Shown: positions 17,230 through 25,609, numbered from the stretch's first letter. The stretch: DNA of 64,000 nucleotides from Lentzea waywayandensis (GCF_900115955.1 NZ_FOYL01000001.1:930001-994000), one strand, 5' to 3'. Notes: generated by a model not told the origin, from the sequence alone. Numbers and translations: made by a program.

Positions 17230-18927
17230 TCACCAGCTTACGTACCACTGGCGAATCTCGGCCTCCGCCGCGGCGACGTTGCCACCGGACGGGGCCGTGA
17301 CCAGCGCGAACTGCCGTCCCTGGCCAGCTCGCAGCAGCAGCTTGTCGCCGTCGACCGTGGAGGACGCCGAGCTGATCACCAACGGCGAGCGCAGCGACTC
17401 CGGGAGGTGGAGTTCGGTCGGCGCGCTGCCACCGGTGGAGTCCCAGACGATCACGGCGAACGGGGCCGAGCCGACCAGCGTGCGGACGTTGGTCAGCGGG
17501 ATCTGCTGCCAGGTCTGGTAGGCGCGGTCCTCGTAGGTGAACGCGAGCGTGGTGCCCGCGACGGCCTGCGGGTAGACGCGGTCGACGATGGCGCGGTCGA
17601 CGGTGAGGGCGGGGTTGCCGTTCGCGTCCAGTTTGACCGCCGAGAAGTGCTCGTCGTTCATGGCGTCGCCGTCGGTCTTGACCTTGTCCGGGTTGTCGTT
17701 CATCAGCTCGCGGTGGCGGCCGTAGTTGGTGTCCCAGTGCCACTGGCTGCCCGAGATCACGCTCCCGCGCGGCGCCGACCACCAGCGCGCGCCCGGCGCG
17801 GTCGAGTCGAGGCCCTGGTAGATCGCCTTGAGCACGGACGGCGTCTTGTCGGAGGTGAAGCCCGAGACGGGGTGGCCGAACTCGGAGACGATCGCGGTGG
17901 TGCCGAGTGCCTTGGCGCGCTCGCGGATCGTGCCGAACGCCTGGGTGTACTGGCCGTCGGCCGCCTTGCCCGGCATCAGGACTCCGGACTGCGCCTTGCC
18001 GTCGTAGAAGTGCGCGTTGAACACGAACCGGTCGCCGAGGCCGGGCACGAGCGTGAGGCCGCCCGGTTCGGCGAAGAAGTCCACGTTCTGGTTCCAGAAC
18101 ACCAGCGGCTCCACGAACGCGGGCTTGGTCGTCCAGCCCGCCTCGTCCATCTCGGCGCGGAAGCGCTGGTAGAACGGCATCAGGAGGTCGCGCTCCCACG
18201 TCTGCGAGGTCTGGCCGGTGTCGTACTTGCCGGCGTACGGCTCGTTCAGCGGGTCGACGCCGACGACGAGCTTGAACTCGTTGGCGGGCAAGGCTTCCCT
18301 GACGTGCTTGAGCGCTTCGCCTGCCGCGTTGACGAACGAGTCCTGCACACCGTCGCGGTTGTGCCAGAAGTCGTAGGTGGCGGCGGTGACGGCGTTGTTG
18401 TTCTTCATGTTCTGCCCCCAGTGGAAGCAGAGTCCGCACGACTCCTTGGGGTACCCGCTCGCCGCCCACGCCGGCGCGCCGTCGCCGGTGTACCAGCTGT
18501 CCTTGTTGAACAGGTGGCGCGAGTACAGGTCCTGGTGGAAGTCGAGGTAGACGCGGAGGCCGAGGTCGGTGAAGGCGCGGAGCTGCGCGGTCACGCCGTC
18601 GAGGTAGGTGTGGTCGATCTGGCCGCGCTGCGGTTCGATCCACGCCCACGTGAGCAGGAACCGCACGGCATTCGCGCCGGTCAGCTGCTTCATCGCCTGC
18701 GCGGACCTCCGCGCGTCGGCGGTGTTCGCGAACGGAAGCCCGCGGTACTCGGCGAGTTTCGCCGTGCCGGAGACGTTGAAGCCGCGCAACACCACCTCAC
18801 GGCCGTGCTCGTCGCGGAAGACCCCGCCGGACACCCGCAGCTCGGAGCCGTCGAACGACTCCGCGTGCACGGGTGTGACCACCAGGGAGAAGAGGAACAG
18901 GACCACCAGCAGAACCGCTCGCCGCAT
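17230..18927 (-). CDS. Secreted GH5 glycoside hydrolase, endoglycoceramidase-like
   Basis: A 565-residue exported TIM-barrel hydrolase (signal MRRAVLLVVLFLFSLVVTPV). The general acid/base is in NEPYAG (E229) and the nucleophile in VSEFGHP (E349). The sequence LDFHQDLYSRH resembles the DMHQDVYS block of endoglycosylceramidases, so glycolipids or related glycosides are plausible substrates. A C-terminal beta domain of about 100 residues follows. The ATG at 18927 has AAAGG eight bases before it; longer starts to 19062 would precede the signal peptide. Plain cellulase activity cannot be excluded. Confidence 0.85.
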   Translation of the reverse strand: MRRAVLLVVLFLFSLVVTPVHAESFDGSELRVSGGVFRDEHGREVVLRGFNVSGTAKLAEYRGLPFANTADARRSAQAMKQLTGANAVRFLLTWAWIEPQRGQIDHTYLDGVTAQLRAFTDLGLRVYLDFHQDLYSRHLFNKDSWYTGDGAPAWAASGYPKESCGLCFHWGQNMKNNNAVTAATYDFWHNRDGVQDSFVNAAGEALKHVREALPANEFKLVVGVDPLNEPYAGKYDTGQTSQTWERDLLMPFYQRFRAEMDEAGWTTKPAFVEPLVFWNQNVDFFAEPGGLTLVPGLGDRFVFNAHFYDGKAQSGVLMPGKAADGQYTQAFGTIRERAKALGTTAIVSEFGHPVSGFTSDKTPSVLKAIYQGLDSTAPGARWWSAPRGSVISGSQWHWDTNYGRHRELMNDNPDKVKTDGDAMNDEHFSAVKLDANGNPALTVDRAIVDRVYPQAVAGTTLAFTYEDRAYQTWQQIPLTNVRTLVGSAPFAVIVWDSTGGSAPTELHLPESLRSPLVISSASSTVDGDKLLLRAGQGRQFALVTAPSGGNVAAAEAEIRQWYVSW

Positions 18928-19093
18928 CGCCGCCGCCTTTGGGAACGTGAACGAGATTCGCATTGAACGGTAGCCGGTCGTTCCGCGTTCGACTAGCGTT
19001 TCGACAATCGGCCCGCGCCGTTCGACGAGATCAGAACGGCCCGGAACAGCCCGCGGGACCACTCCAGGCCGTTCATCGAACTCTGGGTGCCGG

Positions 19094-19975
19094 TCAGCTG
19101 AACTGCGCCGCCACCAGTTCGGCGGTCCTGGCCACCAGCGGTTCGTCGGCCCCGCCCTCCGGGGTGTCCTTCTTCGTCGACAGCACGGCGATCACGATCG
19201 GCGCGCGGCCAGGCGGGAACGCGATGCCGACGTCGTTGGTGGTGCTGTACTTGCCGGTGCCCGTCTTGTCGCCCCAGCCCCACGCGGCCGGAAGGCCCGC
19301 GCGGACGCGGTTGCCGCCGGTCGTGTTGGCCAGCAACCACTTCACGAGCTGGTCGGAGTCGTTCGAGTTGAGGGCGTGGCCCAGCGTCAGGCGCGCGTAG
19401 CTCTGGCCGATGGCGCGCGGTGACGTCGTGTCGGTGACGCGACCGGGCTCCGCCGAGTTCAGCTCGGGTTCCCAGCGGTCGAGGCGCGTGACCGGGTCGC
19501 CGATCGAGCGGCTGAAGCGGCTGATGGCCGTGGGGCCGCCGAGTTCCTTGAGCAGCAGGTTGGCCGCGCAGTTGTCGCTGTAGGTGATGGTCGCCTCGCA
19601 CAGGGCCGAGACCGTCATGCCGTTCGCGAGGTTCTCCGGCCTGCCGGTGATCGGCCCGTAGCCGGACTTGTCCACATCGGACTTCGTGTAGGTGATCACC
19701 TTGTTCAGCAACGTTCCGTCGCGGTCCTTGCGCAGGATCGCCGCCGCCGCGATGGTCTTGAAGGTCGAACACATCGGGAAGAGCTCGTCCGCCCGGTGCA
19801 GCACCGTGCGACCGGAGCCGGTGTCCGTCGCGAACACGCCGAGGCGCGCGTTGTGCTGCTTCTCGAGCTCACGCAGCTTGCCGGTGACCGTCGAGGCCTG
19901 TGCTGTGGCGGGCACGGCCACGGCCAGCGCCGCTCCAGCACCCAATGCCAGCACGGCACGTCGGTTAACGTTCAA
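19094..19975 (-). CDS. bla: Class A beta-lactamase
   Basis: A 293-residue secreted serine beta-lactamase. All class A motifs are present: STFK at 70-73, SDN at 133-135, the omega-loop EPELN at 169-173, and KTG at 237-239. The N-terminus NRRAVLALGAGAALAVAV is a twin-arginine signal, as in many actinomycete enzymes. Codon use matches the neighbours, so it looks like a resident chromosomal gene rather than a recent acquisition. No penicillin-sensing regulator lies next to it; the nearest regulator (TetR type) faces another operon. Confidence 0.95.
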   Translation of the reverse strand: MNVNRRAVLALGAGAALAVAVPATAQASTVTGKLRELEKQHNARLGVFATDTGSGRTVLHRADELFPMCSTFKTIAAAAILRKDRDGTLLNKVITYTKSDVDKSGYGPITGRPENLANGMTVSALCEATITYSDNCAANLLLKELGGPTAISRFSRSIGDPVTRLDRWEPELNSAEPGRVTDTTSPRAIGQSYARLTLGHALNSNDSDQLVKWLLANTTGGNRVRAGLPAAWGWGDKTGTGKYSTTNDVGIAFPPGRAPIVIAVLSTKKDTPEGGADEPLVARTAELVAAQFS

Positions 19976-20303
19976 CGTTCTGTCCCCTTCTTCGGAAACC
20001 TCTCCACAGGACAGGACGCACGAAAGATCAACTGGTTGTCACGCGATTCGGCGCCGGCACGCGAGGTACGTGAGCGCGGCGATCAGCGACCCGTCCGACA
20101 CGACGCGGTCCTGCGTAGGGCTCGAGGGATCCCTTGCGCTGCAACCACCACGCCGCCAGCGCCGCGATGCCGTCGGCCGCGAGCGTGTCGCTCAGACTGT
20201 TCGCCGCCCTGCACTTCCTCGACGACCCCGGTCCCGGCGATCCCGGCTGGGCCTCGGTCGAGACGTCCGGCGGCGAGCCGACCGGGCGGCGGGTGCGGGG
20301 CCT
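19976..20303. other. Intergenic stretch between bla and TetR gene
   Basis: About 330 bases upstream of bla. It should contain the bla promoter, but I see no clear -10/-35 pair. The only coding-like signal is a 65-codon plus-strand frame in its right part, listed separately. On the minus strand, short phrases such as WWLQRKGSLEPYAGP also look protein-like, so this may be remnant DNA of a lost gene. Confidence 0.4.
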
Positions 20304-20331
20304 CTACGAGGACCTCGGCCCCGACCGCTGA
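20134..20331 (+). CDS. Doubtful small ORF or gene remnant
   Basis: A 65-codon frame with third positions almost all G or C over its last 50 codons (from the ATG at 20167), for example FAALHFLDDPGPGDPGW. It has no ribosome site, matches nothing I recognise, and overlaps the end of the TetR gene by 28 bases on the other strand. It could be a short protein or the tail of a deleted gene. Confidence 0.2.
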   Translation: MRCNHHAASAAMPSAASVSLRLFAALHFLDDPGPGDPGWASVETSGGEPTGRRVRGLYEDLGPDR

Positions 20332-20975
20332 CGTTCGATCCGGTCCAGCACGGCGGTGATCGCGAGGTCCACCGTGTACTCGAACTCGGCCGCGCGGTCG
20401 AACTCCGCGATGTACGGCGCCGTCCGCACCACCGCGGACAACCCCGACGCTTGCAGCGCTTCGCGGCGCGCCCTCTCGTCGCCGCCGAACGCAGGCGCCG
20501 CCGACACCTCGCGCAGCAACGTGCCGATCAACGTGGCGAGCAGCATCCGCAGCAGGTGCACGGACTCCTGCGCCGAGGCACCCGCGGCCAGCAGCACGGC
20601 GAGCACCGCGTCCACCGGCGCGAGGCCTTCCAGCGACGACAGCTGCCGGGTGAGCACGAGCGGCGCGGCGGCGGGGTGGGTCAGGGCGCGCGAGCGGAAC
20701 GCGTCGGCGATGGCGTGCAGGTCGCGGCGCGCGTCACCGGTCGGTTCCGGTAGTACCAGGCCGCCCAGCAACTGCTCGGCGACGGCGTCGAGCAGCCCGT
20801 CCTTGCCGTCGACGTGGTTGTAGAGGCTCTTCGCGTCGACTCCGAGTGCCCGCGCGACCGAGCGCATGCCCACGGCGCCCACGCCTTCCACGTCGATGAC
20901 CTGCAGCGTCGCCGCGACGATCGACTCGCGGGACAGCAGCGGCGTGCGCGGGCGGCCTCGGCGCGGTTCAGTCAC
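20304..20975 (-). CDS. TetR-family regulator with Tet-repressor-type C-terminal domain
   Basis: A 223-residue regulator. The HTH lies at residues 20-60 (GMRSVARALGVDAKSLYNHV), and the LYNHVDGKDGLLDAV phrase plus the C-terminal region resemble TetR_C members such as the tetracycline repressor. The GTG at 20975 (VTEPRRGRPRTP) is the correct start; the longer frame to 21035 would run over the operators. It is divergent from the MBL-SnoaL operon and most likely represses both that operon and itself through the paired palindromes at 20998-21042. Confidence 0.88.
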   Translation of the reverse strand: MTEPRRGRPRTPLLSRESIVAATLQVIDVEGVGAVGMRSVARALGVDAKSLYNHVDGKDGLLDAVAEQLLGGLVLPEPTGDARRDLHAIADAFRSRALTHPAAAPLVLTRQLSSLEGLAPVDAVLAVLLAAGASAQESVHLLRMLLATLIGTLLREVSAAPAFGGDERARREALQASGLSAVVRTAPYIAEFDRAAEFEYTVDLAITAVLDRIERQRSGPRSS

Positions 20976-20997
20976 CCGACCATTGTGCCTTGCGGAT

Positions 20998-21042
20998 ATC
21001 CACGCCGTGGGTTTAACCTCCGAATTAACCCACACTGTGGGT
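20998..21042. promoter_or_regulatory. Twin palindromic operators for the divergent TetR gene
   Basis: Two 15-bp palindromes fit AYCCACRCYGTGGGT: ATCCACGCCGTGGGT at 20998-21012 and ACCCACACTGTGGGT at 21028-21042. Their centres are 30 bp apart, about three helical turns, so two dimers would bind the same face. They fill the gap between the TetR start (20975) and the MBL-hydrolase start (21056). Confidence 0.75.
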
Positions 21043-21055
21043 ATTGGAGGGGATG

Positions 21056-22072
21056 ATGAGCTTCACCAGGATCGACACGCTCGACAAGATGGACGTCGAG
21101 GGCGGGCCGGGCGCGCGGCTGCGGGTCGTGCGCGAACGCGGCGCGGCGTTCCGGCGGGAGTTCGCCACGACCGGCACACCGGACCGCATCGTCACGCGCG
21201 ACCTGGTGACGCTGCCGTATCCGACGCGGTTCGGGCTGTTCAGGGCGTCGCGGGCGATCGCGCCGTTCCTGTCGATCACGAACCGGATGCTGGTGATCCG
21301 CTGGCACGACGACGGCCGCGAGCGGATCCTGCTGTTCGAGCCGAGCGACCACGAGTACGGCCGGTACACGCCGTACTTCGAGGACCTGTCCGGGCGGACG
21401 CCGGACGTGATCGAACGGCGCATGGTCAAGGTCCACGGCACCGTGCCCGGCCATCTCGAACGGCTCGGCATCGCGCCCGAGGACGTCGACTATCTGATGT
21501 TCGACCACCTGCACACCCAGGACCTGCGGCGCTGGATCGGTGCAACGCCGTACTTCCCGAACGCCAAGGTGATCGTGCAACGCGACGAACTGGCCGCCCT
21601 GACCGAACTGCACCCGCTGCAGAAGCCCTGGTACCAGCCGGACACCTACCGCGACCTGCCGCCGGAGGCGTTCCTGCCGATCGACGGCTCGGTCGTGCTG
21701 GGTCCGGGCGTCGCGGTGATCAAGACCCCGGGCCACGTGTTCGGCAACCAGAGCCTCGTCGTCAACACCTCGACCGGCATCTGGGTGAGCAGCGAGAACG
21801 TGATCGCCGCCGAGGCACTGACGCCCGAGCACTCGAAGCTGCCCGGCCTCGCGTCGTGGACGCGCCGGTGGCAGCAGGAGGTCGTGCTCAACGCGAACAC
21901 CGTCGAGACCACCGCCGACCAGTACAACTCGATCATCCTGGAGAAGACGCTCGCCGACCGCAGCCAGGCCGACCCGCGGTTCGTGCAGTTCTTCCCGTCC
22001 AGCGAACTCACCGGCGCCTGGACGAACCCCGGCACCAGGCCCACGTTCAGCCACCGCCAGATCGTCCACTGA
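21056..22072 (+). CDS. Metallo-beta-lactamase-fold hydrolase
   Basis: A 338-residue MBL-fold protein. The metal ligands sit in DHLHTQD (H151, H153, D156) and TPGH (H227); the HxHxxD motif here is HLHTQD. This resembles the lactonase/alkylsulfatase-like branch, but the substrate is not evident. The ATG at 21056 is set by GGAGGGG a few bases upstream. The SnoaL-like gene follows after 10 bases, and the operon is controlled by the divergent TetR gene through the twin palindromes. Confidence 0.85.
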   Translation: MSFTRIDTLDKMDVEGGPGARLRVVRERGAAFRREFATTGTPDRIVTRDLVTLPYPTRFGLFRASRAIAPFLSITNRMLVIRWHDDGRERILLFEPSDHEYGRYTPYFEDLSGRTPDVIERRMVKVHGTVPGHLERLGIAPEDVDYLMFDHLHTQDLRRWIGATPYFPNAKVIVQRDELAALTELHPLQKPWYQPDTYRDLPPEAFLPIDGSVVLGPGVAVIKTPGHVFGNQSLVVNTSTGIWVSSENVIAAEALTPEHSKLPGLASWTRRWQQEVVLNANTVETTADQYNSIILEKTLADRSQADPRFVQFFPSSELTGAWTNPGTRPTFSHRQIVH

Positions 22073-22082
22073 GGAGCTTCCG

Positions 22083-22646
22083 ATGCCCGACCGCTTCACC
22101 CTGCCGTCCAAGGAAGTCCTGCAAGCCCGCGAAAAGCTCGTGCTGGACCACTTCCGCGACGAGGTCGCACACGACTGGGACGCCACGCTCTCGACGTTCC
22201 CGCACCCCCACTACGAGATCATCGCGCAGATGGTCGTCCACGACGGCGACGACGCGGTGCGGCAGTACTACACCGACACGCGCGTGGCGTTCCCCGACCA
22301 GCACCACGAGCTGATCTCGTTCCGGCACAGCGTCGACGCCGTGATCGTCGAGTTCTGGCTGCTCGGCACGCACCTCGGCCCGTTGGGCAAGATCCCGGCG
22401 ACCGGCGGCAAGCACCGCACGCGCATGAACGCGTACTTCATCTTCGACGCCGACGAGAACCTCGTCACCGAACGCATCTACTTCGATCAGCTGTCGGTGC
22501 TGAAGCAGGTGATCGGCGGGATCGACCGGAAGAAGCCGAGCGGGCTGCGGAAGTTGCTGCAGGTGCTGCGCGGGATGCTCGCGATGTCGGGCAGCCGGCC
22601 GGACGCACGCCTGACCGACACGACGCCTCCGGACATGGCCGGCTAG
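22083..22646 (+). CDS. SnoaL-like / NTF2-fold protein
   Basis: A 187-residue protein resembling the SnoaL-like polyketide-cyclase and ester-cyclase group: VLQAREKLVLDHF, then YYTDTRVAFPDQHHELISF, and a final NAYFIFDADENLVTERIYFD strand pair. These NTF2-fold pockets act as cyclases, hydratases or binding proteins. It is co-transcribed with the MBL hydrolase. No polyketide synthase is nearby, so a detoxification or degradation role is as likely as biosynthesis. Its stop overlaps the convergent response-regulator gene by four bases. Confidence 0.75.
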   Translation: MPDRFTLPSKEVLQAREKLVLDHFRDEVAHDWDATLSTFPHPHYEIIAQMVVHDGDDAVRQYYTDTRVAFPDQHHELISFRHSVDAVIVEFWLLGTHLGPLGKIPATGGKHRTRMNAYFIFDADENLVTERIYFDQLSVLKQVIGGIDRKKPSGLRKLLQVLRGMLAMSGSRPDARLTDTTPPDMAG

Positions 22647-23248
22647 AGCCGGATCAGCTTGCGTTCCACGGCGGTCGTCACGGCCGCCGTCCTGGTCTCC
22701 ACGCCGAGCTTCGCGAAGATCCGCACCAGATGGGTCTTCACGGTGGCCTCGCTGATGAACAACGCCTTCGCGATCTCCCGGTTCGACAGGCCCTTCGCGA
22801 GGTTCTCCAGGATCTGCACCTCACGCTTGCTCAGCTTCGGTGCCGGGCCGCGGACCTGTCGCAGCAGCCGTTGCGCGATGTCCGGGGAGAGCACGGTCTG
22901 ACCGGTCGACGCCGTGCGCACGGCCTTGGCGAGGTCCTCGGGCGCGCAGTCCTTGAGCAGGTAGCCGATCGCGCCTGCCTCGACCGCGCGCACGATGTCG
23001 GCGTCCGAGTCGTAGGTCGTCAGCACCACGACCTGAGGCGGGTTCTCCAGCGCACGGATGCGCCGGGTGGCTTCCACGCCGTCGATTCCCTTGCCCAGCT
23101 GGAGATCCATCAGCACGACGTCCACAGTGGACGCCTGTTGCACGGACTCCTCGCCGGTCGCGGCCTCGATCACCTCGAAGTCGCGCGACAGCAGCCCGAC
23201 AAGTCCGAACCGGACCACCGGGTGGTCGTCGACCACCAGCACCCTCAT
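22643..23248 (-). CDS. NarL/LuxR-family response regulator, SenR-like
   Basis: A 201-residue response regulator. The receiver has DDHP at 7-10, the phosphoryl-accepting D48 in VVLMDLQ, and K99. The LuxR-type HTH spans about residues 138-195 (SKREVQILENLAKGLSNREI). Its ATG overlaps the last four bases of the histidine kinase gene, so they form one pair. The true start is 23248; the much longer frame seen upstream is the kinase in another frame. It probably binds the perfect inverted repeat at 24254-24273 and controls the divergent hbpS-like gene. Confidence 0.93.
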   Translation of the reverse strand: MRVLVVDDHPVVRFGLVGLLSRDFEVIEAATGEESVQQASTVDVVLMDLQLGKGIDGVEATRRIRALENPPQVVVLTTYDSDADIVRAVEAGAIGYLLKDCAPEDLAKAVRTASTGQTVLSPDIAQRLLRQVRGPAPKLSKREVQILENLAKGLSNREIAKALFISEATVKTHLVRIFAKLGVETRTAAVTTAVERKLIRL

Positions 23249-24207
23249 GGCGTCGGCACCGTCACGGCCACCGCGGTTCCCTCCCCCGGCGCGCTCTCCA
23301 CGGACACCGTGCCGCCGAGTTCGGCGATCCGGCCGCGGATGGAGGCCAGGCCATAGCCGCGGCCGTCCTCCGCTCGAACGGCCGACGGGTCGAAGCCGCG
23401 GCCGTCGTCCACGACGTCGAGTGTCACCGCGTCTCCCAGGTACGACAACGTGATCGCGACCCGCGAGGCGGCGGCGTGCTCGGAGACGTTGGCCACCGCG
23501 CCCTGCGCGACCCGGAGCAGCGCCACCTCGGTCTGCACGCTCAGCGGATACGGGTCGCCGTCCACCTCCACGTGCCGGCACAGCCGGTGCAGCGCGTCGA
23601 CCAGAGTGCCCTGGATCGGCGACAGGTCGCGGACGAACCGGCGTGCCTCGCCCAGGTTCTCGCGCGCGACCTCGGCGGCCTTGTCCGTCTCCCCCAGCGA
23701 CAGCAACAGGTTGATGCTGGAGAAGCCCTGGGCGAGGGTGTCGTGGATCTCGCGGGCGAGGCGTTGGCGTTCCTCCAGCACCCCGGCCTCGTGCAGGAGC
23801 CGGGCGCGGTCGAAGAACACCGCCGCCGTCAGCACCGCGACACCGACCGGGCCGAGCACCAGCGACCAGTCGAACGTCGCCGCCAGCCTGATCTGGGCCA
23901 GCACCACGGCCGCCGTCAGCACGGCCGCGATCGGCAGCGCCACGCGCGGCCTGAGCTGGCGCAGGCACTGGAAGAACAACGGGATCGCGCACCAGCCGAA
24001 GCTCGGCGCCAGCCACACGAGCACCAGCCACACGGCGAGAACGACCGGCAACGCCCGCGTCCACCGCACGCTCGCGGGATAGCCGAGCCCCAGTGCGAGC
24101 GCGAGGCCGAGCACGACGAGATCGGCGCCGTGGTACGCGACGTACCGCGCCGCCGACGCCGTCAGCAGCACGTAGAAGCCCGCGTGCATCGCCCTGTGCA
24201 GCCACAC
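23245..24207 (-). CDS. Membrane sensor histidine kinase (HisKA_3 type), SenS-like
   Basis: A 320-residue sensor kinase with about five hydrophobic segments in residues 8-132, the HisKA_3 phosphorylation site in REIHDTLAQGF (H155), and an ATP-binding domain with DDGRGFDP and GYGLASIRGRI. There is no large extracellular domain, as in Streptomyces SenS, which senses through an external HbpS partner. It is divergent from just such a gene. GTG at 24207 is the likely start; an ATG six codons later is possible. Confidence 0.9.
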   Translation of the reverse strand: MWLHRAMHAGFYVLLTASAARYVAYHGADLVVLGLALALGLGYPASVRWTRALPVVLAVWLVLVWLAPSFGWCAIPLFFQCLRQLRPRVALPIAAVLTAAVVLAQIRLAATFDWSLVLGPVGVAVLTAAVFFDRARLLHEAGVLEERQRLAREIHDTLAQGFSSINLLLSLGETDKAAEVARENLGEARRFVRDLSPIQGTLVDALHRLCRHVEVDGDPYPLSVQTEVALLRVAQGAVANVSEHAAASRVAITLSYLGDAVTLDVVDDGRGFDPSAVRAEDGRGYGLASIRGRIAELGGTVSVESAPGEGTAVAVTVPTP

Positions 24208-24253
24208 GTCGGCGACCTTAGGCGACCGCGCCCACCCGGCGGGTCAACCGATG

Positions 24254-24273
24254 GGTTGAACCGAGGTTCAACC
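24254..24273. promoter_or_regulatory. Perfect inverted repeat between kinase and HbpS-like genes
   Basis: GGTTGAACC (24254-24262) and GGTTCAACC (24265-24273) form a perfect 9-bp palindrome with a two-base centre; a further GGTCAACC lies at 24242-24249. The site is in the 111-bp gap between the divergent kinase and HbpS-like genes and is the best candidate for response-regulator binding. Confidence 0.65.
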
Positions 24274-24318
24274 GTCACCACCACGGAAAGCCACGCTGAT
24301 CAGCGAATCGTAGGAGCC

Positions 24319-24807
24319 ATGGACCTCAAGAAGATCGCAGTCGCCACCCTCGTCGTGCTGAGCATCGGCGGCGGCTACGCGGCGGCCGACCAGCACACCA
24401 CCACCCGCTCGGAGAAGGTGCTGACCATCGACGCGGCGGTCAAGGCCGCTCAGGCCACCCTCGACGCGGCGGAGAAGGAGAACCAGCGCGTCACGGTGGC
24501 GGTGGTCGACCGCAGCGGCGACCTGGTGGTGCTGCTCGCCGGTGACGGCGCGGGCCCGCAGACCGAGGAGTCGGCGCGGCGCAAGGCGTTCACGGCGGTG
24601 TCGTTCAACGCGCCGACCTCGGAGCTCGCCGGCCGTGTCACGGGCCAGGGCGCGACACTGCGGGACATCCCCGGCACGCTGTTCCTGGCCGGCGGCGTGC
24701 CGGTGGCGGTCGACGGGACGTCCGTCGCGGGCATCGGTGTCGGCGGCGCGCCCAGCGGTGACCTGGACGAGAAGTTCGCGAAGGCCGGGCTCGCAACCCT
24801 CAAGTGA
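24319..24807 (+). CDS. Secreted GlcG/HbpS-family haem-binding-like protein
   Basis: A 162-residue protein with an N-terminal export segment (MDLKKIAVATLVVLSIGGGY) and a GlcG/HbpS (DUF336) domain: LDAAEKENQRVTVAVVDRSGDLVVLL, followed by ARRKAFTAVSF and VPVAVDGTSVAGIGVGG. In Streptomyces reticuli HbpS binds haem and iron outside the cell and modulates the SenS kinase during oxidative stress. Here the gene is divergent from a SenS-SenR-like pair with a shared inverted repeat. TAGGAG before the ATG sets the start. Confidence 0.85.
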   Translation: MDLKKIAVATLVVLSIGGGYAAADQHTTTRSEKVLTIDAAVKAAQATLDAAEKENQRVTVAVVDRSGDLVVLLAGDGAGPQTEESARRKAFTAVSFNAPTSELAGRVTGQGATLRDIPGTLFLAGGVPVAVDGTSVAGIGVGGAPSGDLDEKFAKAGLATLK

Positions 24808-24811
24808 CGCG

Positions 24812-24848
24812 GTGGAGGCCGTCCGTGCGAGGAACGGACGGCCTCCAC
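24812..24848. terminator. Strong bidirectional terminator hairpin
   Basis: A perfect 15-bp stem (GTGGAGGCCGTCCGT at 24812-24826 with ACGGACGGCCTCCAC at 24834-24848, 7-base loop) sits between the convergent HbpS-like gene and the HTH-membrane gene. It starts five bases after one stop and ends five bases before the other. Confidence 0.85.
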
Positions 24849-24852
24849 TTGC

Positions 24853-25338
24853 TCACGTCAGCAAAGCGAACACCACGCCACCGAAGGCCGTTCCCGCGAG
24901 GAACATGCCCGCGAGCCACGTCAGGGACGGACGGGCGCGCACCGGCCGGTCGAAGTCGGCGAAGTCCTGCACGTAGTCGCCGACCTCACCGATCGGCATC
25001 GGCTCCGCCGCGGCCTCCGGTGCCTCGCGCAGCCGCAGGTAGGCCTGCCGCCACGCCGGGATCCGGTCGGCGGGCTCGCCGCAGACCAGCAGGAAGTGCT
25101 CGACACGCCCGAACGTGGACGGCAGCCTCCCGTGTTCCTCCTGGCACATCTTGTGCAGGGTGCTGCGGGACTGCGGGTACCCGAGCTCCTTGCTGCGCCC
25201 GGCCATCTCGGTGAACGTCATGCCGGACCGCGTTCGCACCGTTCTGAGGCCGTTGAGGAACGCCGTGGTGGTCCGCATGCCGGCCGGGTCCGGCCCAATC
25301 TCGGGGTGCCCTTCAGCACCCCTCGAATTCCTAGCCAT
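24853..25338 (-). CDS. HTH protein with C-terminal membrane anchor, copy A
   Basis: A 161-residue protein. Residues 20-95 look like a Cro/XRE-type helix-turn-helix (LRTVRTRSGMTFTEMAGRS, then STLHKMCQ), followed by an acidic linker and a single C-terminal hydrophobic helix (WLAGMFLAGTAFGGVVFALL). The layout suggests a tail-anchored DNA-binding or scaffold protein. I do not recognise a named family. The ATG at 25338 has GGAG nine bases before it. The larger protein at 25725-26537 has a related HTH and the same C-terminal membrane helix. Confidence 0.7.
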   Translation of the reverse strand: MARNSRGAEGHPEIGPDPAGMRTTTAFLNGLRTVRTRSGMTFTEMAGRSKELGYPQSRSTLHKMCQEEHGRLPSTFGRVEHFLLVCGEPADRIPAWRQAYLRLREAPEAAAEPMPIGEVGDYVQDFADFDRPVRARPSLTWLAGMFLAGTAFGGVVFALLT

Positions 25339-25354
25339 GAAGAATTGCTCCACA

Positions 25355-25376
25355 TTCTGCAAAGGATCCGAACGCG
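25355..25376. repeat. 22-bp direct repeat, copy 1
   Basis: TTCTGCAAAGGATCCGAACGCG, one mismatch from the copy at 25610-25631. It lies 17 bases upstream of the start of the minus-strand HTH-membrane gene, so it could be part of its promoter or an operator. Confidence 0.7.
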
Positions 25377-25609
25377 ACCTCTCGCTTGCGTGGAAGCAGT
25401 ACGGGAATACCGCTGGACCACGAGAGAGGATCGTGACCTTACACGCGCAACTGCAACCAATGAAATCGCCACGCCAACCAAACGATCATCACTCGATCCG
25501 GTACGGAATGAGGCGAGATTCCGCAGGTAGAGCAGCAAGCGTGTAACGTCCGGACAGCACTGAGCGAATTCGTTCACGGCCCCACGAATCTCCCGGCCAG
25601 GCCTGCATC

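Noticed and set aside
17086..18966. A 626-codon plus-strand frame
   Set aside because: Antisense shadow of the GH5 gene, whose catalytic motifs and signal peptide are clear on the minus strand.
19094..19975. Beta-lactamase as a recently acquired resistance gene
   Set aside because: Composition matches the neighbours, it has a Tat signal usual for actinomycetes, and no mobile element is nearby.
22643..24205. Response regulator and kinase as one 520-codon protein
   Set aside because: The kinase domain is encoded in another frame with its own motifs; the regulator begins at ATG 23248 and the two genes overlap by four bases.
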